DNA of 64,000 bases from Gymnothorax reevesii (Eukaryota > Chordata > Actinopteri > Anguilliformes > Muraenidae). Shown here one piece after another: positions 57,021 to 64,000 of this stretch (position 1 is its first letter; every line of letters starts with the position of its first letter). Where the stretch lies: contig CM056586.1 of NCBI GenBank assembly GCA_029721435.1, forward strand, positions 69,527,679-69,591,678. Direction: 5' to 3'. A program made the translations under genes and the position numbers. Under the pieces are notes generated by a model. That model was given only the letters and a program-made list of their open reading frames with translations, did no database searches and was not told the origin of the DNA.

Positions 57021-57227
57021 CCCTTTGAGCGCCAAATACATTTTCAAGGAATTAAAAATGTAGTTATCCTGAGCTGTTGAAAACCTATCATGTGGCAACT
57101 TGTTTAAAAAGAGCTCTCCTGCGGGAGCTCTTTTAAACAGGTTGACACATTATAAGTTTTCAACAGCATCTGACTCTGATATCTTGCATCATTCAGCAAC
57201 TATAGTTGCCCACGGCGCTGAAGGGGT
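57021..57227 (+). mobile_element. hairpin MITE family H, copy D
   Basis: It begins CCCTTTGAGCGCCAAATAC and ends CACGGCGCTGAAGGGG, flanked on both sides by TTA, the 3-bp target typical of PIF/Harbinger. The core palindrome (about 57072-57167) contains AAAGAGCTCTCCTGCGGGAG and CTCTTTTAAACAGG. It is the best-preserved plus-orientation copy. Confidence 0.85.
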
Positions 57228-57768
57228 TAAGTAGCGGCTATATTTCGGAAGTGTGAAGACTCATTATTTGAACTGTGTAAACCTGTGTATGATGAAATAC
57301 TATTTGATTCTGACAGCATTTTACAGATCTGCTGAAATATGCTAACATCGAATTTCTTACTTCAGTGGAGGTCCCGCGATGGAAACCCAATACACTTTTC
57401 AATCTACAAAACTAGCAAGCTTGGTCGGACATCGCTAAAACCACTTTGACTCAGACAGTAGTGGTGTATATTAGTGAATGTTACGGCAAAGGACTGTTTT
57501 TACACCTGAATGGAGGGCCTTAGATTGTACAGTAGCCCCACTGGGATTATAAACTGGCCTTACTGAACTGTGCGGCTCCATCTTACAGCCAGCGCGAAGC
57601 AGTGGAGCAGGACAGAATTGCCTTTACTTGTTTAAGATTGACGCAGTCGTCAGTTACCTGTCCGGCACCCACGCTGTGTTAATACCAAATTTACTTGCAA
57701 CTATCTGAGCGCCTATCGATGTGTTGGTGTTGAAATGAGGTGTGGTCCTCATGAGTCAAAATGAGGTG

Positions 57769-57846
57769 TTTTCACTACCTGAAAATATCAACGAGCCATC
57801 AATGCGCCTACATTGATGGCTTGTTGATATTTTCAGGTGGTGAAAA
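57769..57846. repeat. long near-perfect inverted repeat (about 35-base arms)
   Basis: TTTTCACTACCTGAAAATAT plus CAACGAGCCATCAATG is mirrored by CATTGATGGCTTGTTGATAT plus TTTCAGGTGGTGAAAA around an 8-base loop. It is probably a small MITE, but the sequence would fold into a precursor-microRNA-sized hairpin if transcribed within the intron. Confidence 0.8.
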
Positions 57847-58042
57847 GCGATTGCACAATTGACCGATGAAAACTTGGTCTAAAGTCATTGGTCAACATGT
57901 TATTGCAAGTTTGATAAAATTATGGTTTTGCTACTATTTTAAAATTGAAATAACTCAAATAGCTTCAGGGGGAATCATTTCAATCTGCTTTCTACCGTCT
58001 TAGTAAATAGAGGAAGACATTATTGACTGTGGTGGCTGTGTC

Positions 58043-58704
58043 TAGTGATGGCAAAGTGAAGCTTTCTGAACCAGCGAAGCTTTCCAGCCAATTGTATCGG
58101 AAAAAGGTTCATTCATTCAATGCCTCAAAGTCTATAATGACCTCTGCTGTTCAAAACTTGTAGTGCAGGATGTTTGAAATAACCTACTGGTATATTTTGG
58201 CCCAGTCTCTGTGGGTTGAACATGGTTATGAAAACTTGAACCAATAAATTATCTAATAAATACACGGATTCCTGTATGAATAAAACAGGTGTTTTTCCTG
58301 TTTGAATTGTGTCCATATTTGCGTAATAAAAAATTATGGCCTATCTATTGCCAACCTTATTAGTGGAAATCAAATTAAAGTGCTCCCACATCTCAGAGCG
58401 ACCTCTCTTTGCTCCAGGTTCCAATATAATTTTTTGCTCTTTGCTGCGACTAACTCGCTATGAACTCTCCTGACTCGCAACATCGCTTTCGACTACTTCA
58501 AACGCACAAGCGCGCGCCCTGTTTCGCGCACCTTTGAATCAAATCGAAGCGGTCACGTGAATGTGAGCTGAAGCGAAGCTTCGAAAGTCGCTGATCACGT
58601 GATCAGCGGCAAACGAACCAAGCACCGATACATTTGCTTCGCCTTGAACTGGTTCATACTTTGACACAAGCATCGAAGCAGGAGGGTCGGAGGTAACAAC
58701 ACTA
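58043..58704. mobile_element. hAT-type non-autonomous element, 662 bp
   Basis: The termini are TAGTGATGGCAAAGTG and GGTAACAACACTA. The flanks GCTGTGTC (58035-58042) and GCTGTGCC (58705-58712) form an 8-bp target duplication with one mismatch. The interior has repeated AGCTTCGA/TCGAAGC motifs and a CpG-rich part at 58.4-58.7 kb. It has no coding capacity. The high CpG here is therefore transposon sequence rather than a promoter. Confidence 0.75.
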
Positions 58705-58989
58705 GCTGTGCCATGTTTCCTGAAGTGCCACTACTCTGTTAAATTAACATTTCCACATGCAATAACTCAGACAGTTTTGATGGGAATGTTGCCAAACCTC
58801 CTGCGCCGGTTCCTGAGGTACAGCTGTGATGTTGGTGACCCTGGGACCTCCCTTGTAGCGCCACCACCAGGCTGAACTATGAACTTTTCCTGAGGGGAGA
58901 ATGCTGTGATTTCAGGGATATACCCTGCAGTTGTCTCCGACAGCATTTGTCTAGTCGACCGGAGTTAAATGTCACAAGCAAGGAACATC

Positions 58990-59510
58990 AAAAATAACCG
59001 AAGAGCCGTGCCATTGGGTCATGGTATGGTTCCTTGGTCTTCAAAGGAGGCCTAGTGCATGTGATTTTTATATAAGCACTTGAGCACTGAATGTGCCTGT
59101 CGCATGGAGCGTAAACACCACTTAGATTTTTAAGAACTGACTTGGCTCTCCGCTGCCATTGTCTCTCAAGACTCAGCATCTCTCTTCCGATCCATTTTAA
59201 CAGTAGAGTGACTCCTGAGAGTAAATGCGCTGCACTCACTGGACCATGATGACTGGAGTGCACTAATCGCCTCGCAGCTGCGACACGAGTGCAGTGAGGT
59301 ATTGGGTCTGGAGCTGGAGACTAACGCTTCCGAGCTGAGCAGAGAGTAGTCGTCATGTGCGAGCTCTCTGGCGATCTTGGGTAATGCTCCTGCGGGATGC
59401 AGGGATGACCTGGGTATTTTGAGTCAGTCTAATAGCGCGACCAGCTCTGGATAATTAATCTCATCGATCTGAGCGCACAGTGCTGATATTTCTCCACTCC
59501 CGGGTGAGTT
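58990..59510. other. moderately GC-rich intronic segment, unassigned
   Basis: Non-repetitive sequence with a good donor, CTCCCGG|GTGAGT, at about 59505 on the plus strand. No coding frame of note leads into it. It might be a non-coding first exon of a short rapgef4 transcript, a regulatory element, or neither. Confidence 0.15.
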
Positions 59511-60839
59511 GCTTGTTTTTCTAAAAGCTGGCTGTTGTTCGCATCTGAGAAGCAGAATAGTATTTAAGCGCAATGCTAATCCTGCTGGAAATAAATGAAT
59601 AGATGAACGTACATACAACATTTTTTTGTAACCGATATTCACACAAAGAAAACTGTAGAAAAAAAGCACATTTGAGAGATAAATGCATGAATTGGCTTGG
59701 GAGTTTCTAAAGAGACACCTGCATGTTTAACCTTTTGCAATTACCCTAAGTTATTCAACACAAGTACAGTACTGTGCTGTCATGTCAAGTGCTAACTCGA
59801 GCATTTTCAATCAATTTTTGACATAATTCAAGATTTCTATGTATGATTTGTGTTCTAACATAGATTTTTTAAGCTCAAGTCTTATGAATTGTCATGTTAA
59901 GAACATATTTGAAAGTAATATAGACAAAACGTTTTGTAATTTTTTTTTTCAGTGGGTTACATAAGCTAAATGAAATTTATGTGAAGGTAGGTTTTCAGTG
60001 AATTCTTTGACTGACAAGCAGATAACATTTGGGCACTGTTTTTACTCCAACCTGATCTTGTCTTATGACCTTAACTCGTCTTTACCGATTCACCAATGAT
60101 GATATTGATTGGTGTTATTATTCCATCTCAGTGGTTATACCTTGTTGTTTCCTATGGAGTGATTGACTGAATGTATTTTCCAAGATCCTTTTTGACTTAA
60201 GAGATGAAAAGGTACTTTGAACCTTCCTTGCTTTATTTAAATCTTCTCTGTTATTGTTAGTGAAGTGACTGATCACCTTCTTCAGATATTAGTTTACTTC
60301 ACACTGATATGCAGTGTCTCTCTGTGTGACAGCTAAGACTGGGTGGGGGATCAATCTGCGCCTGGGTGTCGTATTTTATGAATAGTGGAAGATAAGTTTG
60401 TCTCTTCCCTTCCCCGACCAATTTTATAAATCCGTGTGTCTCAATAAATTCTGATATCGCCCGCTTTGCCATTATGATAGATAGAAACGCCAGTAATAAC
60501 TGCTAATTACAGAGATCAGCCACTGAAATTGACTCCCTCATTATAACTGTTTGAGGGTCTGATTTGCCTTATTTTGGCAATGCTTTAAATTTCTATCAAA
60601 ATTACCTCGAGGTTTGACTCATTTTAGCTCATTTTTCAGCTAGTGAACTGAACAAAATGGTTAAACAAACTATTTTAATGTGCTGTTTGCTTAGAGAATA
60701 GTTACATGTACAGTGTTAGTTTGTATGATCCTTCGCCTGCTTTTATGGGAGATTTACTGACAATAAATGTTATCATCCCAGCTTACTGCCACAACTGGAT
60801 TTATATGATTATTTATTTCATGCAAAAATCCCCACTGGT

Positions 60840-61630
60840 ACATTCAGGATTCTTGATTGTGCCATGAAAAATGTATTTGCCCCCCTCCTGAATTCACCAT
60901 TTATTTCATGTCCAGGTCACCAAATGGTCTCAGATTTTCATTCAAAGTGTCAAGTTGAGGAGCACATGAGAAAATACAAAATATGGTTGTAAAATGATCA
61001 TTTAGTATATTTAAGGAATAAAGGGTGTCCAACACCTTCAACACCTGTCCAACACCCTCCCTCCACAAACCTAATACTTTTAAGCTGGTAGTTGCAACTT
61101 CTACAGTTTTTCTCATTGCTGTGGTGGAAAATTGACCCTTCGTTCTTTGCAGAAACTCTTTCGTGTCGTCACATTGGAGGGTATTCAACCATGAACTGCC
61201 CATTCAAGTTCCTGCCACAGCGACTCAATGGGTTCAAGTCAGGACTTTAACTAGGCCGCTCCAAAAAGTTCATTTTGTTTATATTGAGCTATTTAGGGGT
61301 GGACTTACTCTTGTGTTTGGACAGTTGTCTCAGGGCTTGACCCTACTGTACCTGGTGAAGACCGAAGGGCCCTGGTCCCTAAAACTGTAGAGGCCCTTCC
61401 ATCATTGACTGTTGGGATGATGATCTTATGGGTGGATGCTGTGGCAACTTTATGCCAGTTGCAGTGGGATCTGTCCTCTGAAAAATTCCATAAAATTCAA
61501 TACCAGAAGTCTTGGGGTGTTTTTTTTCAGTGTTTTTTGGTCAGTGTGAGATGAGCCCTTATATTCCTCTTTTTGGGCAGTTGTTCCTGCCTCACTACTC
61601 TCCCCGTTGTGCTTGATTTTATATTAACCC
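60840..61630 (-). pseudogene. Tc1-like element relic, minus orientation
   Basis: Read on the plus strand it shows the reverse complement of a fish Tc1 family. In order it has TTTGCCCCCCTCCTGAATTC (terminal), CATTGGAGGGTATTCAACC, TTCAAGTCAGGACTTTAACT plus AGGCCGCTCCAAAAAGTTC, and GTTGGGATGATGATCTTATG. The transposase frame is destroyed. It is the same family as 29578-30000 and 62170-63030. Confidence 0.75.
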
Positions 61631-62169
61631 TGTCATGGGTGAGTTCAACGCTTCAATGTTGTGCCCTGCGGAGTTAAATGTTTCCTCTTACACTCTAGAG
61701 TTCCTCAGTGGTGTTCTTGCATTGTAATAACTAAATAGCCCTGATGCTGCTGTCGTTGCAAGTTAACCTCTTTGCGATTTCTTCAAAGCAAACTCATTTA
61801 TGTGAATAACAGCTTTTGTACTTTATTTTTCTCGTTGTCTGCTATTGTGGTGAAAATACATGCATACTGGTGTGTATCAGTGCATTGTAAAAGATACAAC
61901 CGTTCAGACAAAAAAAGATACGCATTGTACACTACGGGAGTTTGGGAGCCACTTGGGAAGTTCTGGAATTGTTAGCTCTTGCCAGTCTGCAGAACTGTTT
62001 TGTAATGGACAGAACCGTTTTTGTCAAATGTAAAGAAACCTGTTTGAATGGTTTAATTTCAGTTTCAGTTCGGCTGCATTGATGGGGAGTCAATACTTGT
62101 TGTATCAGCTTTATTTGTTTCATCTGTCACATTTTACTTTACTGTGGTAGATGCTAAAATGGATGCAAT

Positions 62170-63030
62170 CAGGTCATACATACTCTTGATTTCTCCTGTT
62201 TTTGCATATTTGTCACCATTAAATGTTTCAGGTGATCAAATTAATTTTATTATCAAACAAATATGAGCCAAATTAACTCTAAATGAGGTTTTGAAATGAT
62301 GATTTCATTTATTGAAGGAAAAAGTTATGCATCCCCACCTGGCTCTTTGTGAAAAGTAATTCCCTCTTACTCCATTAAACAACCAATTAAATTTAATCTA
62401 TAACTGGGTTCAATTTTCGTAGAAGTGGACACACCCAAGCATGATTACTGCCAGCCTTGCTGAATCTAACTTCATTTAAATACAATCTGTTCGGCAATGT
62501 GAACAGCAAAAAAAGTAATACATGATGCCTTGATCTAAAGAAATTCAAGAACTGATGAGAAACAAAGTTGTTGACATCTATTAAACTGGTCACAAAGCCA
62601 TTTACAAGACTGGGATTCTAGTGAACCACATTGAGAGCCATTATCTACAAATGGAGAAAACTTGTAACGGTGGTGAACCTTCCCACGAGTGGCCTGCGTA
62701 CTAATATTCCCTCTTGAGCACATCGACGACTCATCCAGGGGGTCACAAAAGAACCCAGACAAACATGAGCAGAACTGCCACCATCACGTGTCAGTGTTCA
62801 CGATTCCTCAATGAAAAAGGGATTGTGTAAAAATGGCCTCCATGTGGGAGATGCAGGGCGAAATCCACTGCTGGCAAAAAGCACATGAAGGCGTGTCTCA
62901 CATTTCCAACAAATGTAGATGATCCGAGACTTTTGGGATGATATTCTGGGGAGTGAGTGCTCAAAAAAGGAACATTTTTGAAGACATGGGTCCCATTACA
63001 TCTGGCATAAAGCCAACACAGCTCTCCACT
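62170..63030 (+). pseudogene. Tc1-like element relic, plus orientation
   Basis: It contains terminal-type sequence (GTGAAAAGTAATTCCCTCTT), then CAAAGCCATTTACAAGACTG, CATTGAGAGCCATTATCTAC, GGTGGTGAACCTTCCCACGA and GACGACTCATCCAGGGGGTC followed by ACAAAAGAACCCAGAC. These are the decayed codons for the helix-turn-helix and linker of the transposase. It faces the relic at 60840-61630 across about 540 bases and abuts the mariner element at 63033. Confidence 0.75.
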
Positions 63031-63032
63031 AT

Positions 63033-64000
63033 TACAACCCCAATTCCGAAATAGTTGGGATGAAGTGTACATTGTGAATAAAACCAAAATGCAATGACTT
63101 TCAGATCACATGAGCCAATATATTATTTACAATAGAACATAGAGAACCTTTCAAATGTTGAAACCGAGACATTTAACATTTTTATCTGCAAAATTAGCTC
63201 ATTTCAAATTAACTGGCTGCAACAGTCTCAAAAAAGTTGGGACACAGGCAAAAAAGGGTGAAAAAGCAATTAATTTATAAGAGAATCAGCTGAAAGAACA
63301 TTTAGCAAGTAATTAACTGGCATCGGGTGTCTAACATGATTGGCTATAAAAGGGATGTCTTAGAGAGGCTGATTCTCTTAGAAGTAAAGATGGCCAGAGG
63401 CTCTCCAACCTGTGAAGGCTTTAGAAAAAAAAATTGTGGAATTCTTTAAAAACAATGTTCCTCAATGTCAGATTGCCAAGGTCTCATCATCGACAGTGCA
63501 TAACATCATCAAAAGATTCAGAAAAACTGGAAAAATCTCTGTGTGTAAGGGACAAGGCCGAAGACCTTTACTGGATGCCCGGGATCTTCCGACCCTCAGA
63601 CGCCACTGCATCACTCACCGTCATGATTCTGTCATTGACATTACTAAATGGGCCCAGGAATACTTCAAGAAACCACTGTCTGTAAACACAGTCCACGTTG
63701 CCATCCACAGATGCCACCTAAAACTCTGTCATGCAAAAAGGAAGCCATTGTTGAGCATGATCCAGAAGTGCCACAGTGTTATGTGGGCCAAGGCTCATTT
63801 AAAATGGACTGTGACAAAGTGTCTTGTGGTCAGACAAGTCCAAATTTGACATTCTTGTTGCGTCCTCCGGGCTAAAGAGGAGAAAGACCACCCCTCCTGT
63901 TATCAGGGTTCAGTTCAAAAGCCAGCATCTCTGATGGTATGGGGATGCATTAATGCATATGGTGTGGGACGCTTCCATATTTTAAAAAGTACCATGAATA
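63033..64000 (+). mobile_element. mariner/Tc1-type transposon, left part, cut by the window edge
   Basis: The left end TACAACCCCAATTCCGAAAT plus AGTTGGGATG begins at 63033 and is followed by about 350 bases of untranslated leader and the transposase at about 63390. An internal AAAAAAGTTGGGACACAGGC at about 63222 is a subterminal repeat of the same motif. This is the family whose right ends are seen at 10480-10750, 30670-30875 and 49949-50060. The right end of this copy lies outside the window. Confidence 0.8.
63390..64000 (+). pseudogene. Tc1/mariner transposase, frameshifted and partial
   Basis: The main frame gives KVSSSTVHNIIKRFRKTGKI, the second helix-turn-helix of the paired-like domain, then SVCKGQGRRPLLDARDLPTL (the GRPR-like linker), WAQEYFKKPLSVNTVHVAIH and MWAKAHLKWT. 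Near 63820 the frame shifts to LWSDKSKF, the block around the first catalytic aspartate (usually SDESKF, here DK in place of DE). Another shift near 63910 leads to [20 protein letters not shown], the V-WG-I block. A normal protein of this family is about 340 residues. At least two frameshifts make this copy inactive. Confidence 0.85.

Larger units (their letters stand above)
50367..64000 (+). other. rapgef4: rapgef4 intron 4 (start; at least 13.6 kb)
   Basis: The intron opens with GTGAGT and I find no later rapgef4 exon in the window. It holds two hairpin or palindromic MITE copies, several Tc1 relics, hAT elements and inverted repeats, listed separately. Stretches 52.4-53.4, 55.8-57.0 and 59.7-60.8 kb show nothing I can name. 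A GC-rich patch at 55.3-55.76 kb is described separately. Confidence 0.8.

Noticed and set aside
58400..58710. A CpG-island promoter
   Set aside because: The CpG-rich part lies inside a hAT-type element bounded by an 8-bp target duplication.
50367..64000. Further rapgef4 exons (the segment after LWE, and the DEP domain)
   Set aside because: I searched by eye for the expected KYRQYMAGLL-type coding sequence and found none, so they are presumed beyond the window.

Overview
This window is vertebrate nuclear DNA, almost certainly from a ray-finned (teleost) fish. Coding sequence is confined to a few short exons with GT-AG splice sites. The rest is intron and intergenic DNA filled with fish-type repeats: Tc1/mariner, hAT and PIF/Harbinger remnants, MITEs, LINE 3' ends, tRNA-derived SINEs and long CA/GT microsatellites. 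No species can be named from the sequence. There are no bacterial-style operons, rRNA genes or CRISPR arrays.

Two protein-coding genes are certain. On the minus strand a neurabin-family gene (PPP1R9A-like scaffold of protein phosphatase 1) has its large first coding exon at 15304-17091 and its second at 857-989; the PDZ and coiled-coil exons lie beyond the left edge. On the plus strand rapgef4 (Epac2, a cAMP-activated exchange factor for Rap) starts at 40222. Its exons at 40222-40289, 47454-47596, 48555-48643 and 50220-50366 join in frame to encode the N-terminus and the first cyclic-nucleotide-binding domain; the remaining exons lie beyond the right edge. The genes are divergent, with start codons about 23 kb apart.

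Layout: 1-15.3 kb, neurabin introns 2 (part) and 1 with MITEs and Tc1/mariner relics; 15.3-17.1 kb, neurabin exon 1; 17.1-18.4 kb, its CpG-rich upstream region, which contains a CpG-rich palindromic MITE; 18.4-27 kb, low-repeat intergenic DNA with four unproven candidate exons; 27-39.4 kb, dense repeats, including a broken two-gene PIF/Harbinger transposon (31.2-34.9 kb) and a solo LTR inserted inside a mariner relic; 39.4-41.5 kb, rapgef4 promoter and exon 1; 41.5-64 kb, rapgef4 exons 2-4 and repeat-rich introns, ending in a Tc1/mariner element cut by the window edge.

The observations most worth following are: a neurabin that mixes neurabin-1 and spinophilin signatures and sits beside rapgef4; a four-copy hairpin MITE family; a three-copy CpG-rich palindromic MITE with one copy in the neurabin upstream region; the convergent two-gene Harbinger relic; and the candidate exons between the two genes. 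I did not find a convincing wholly new biological system.
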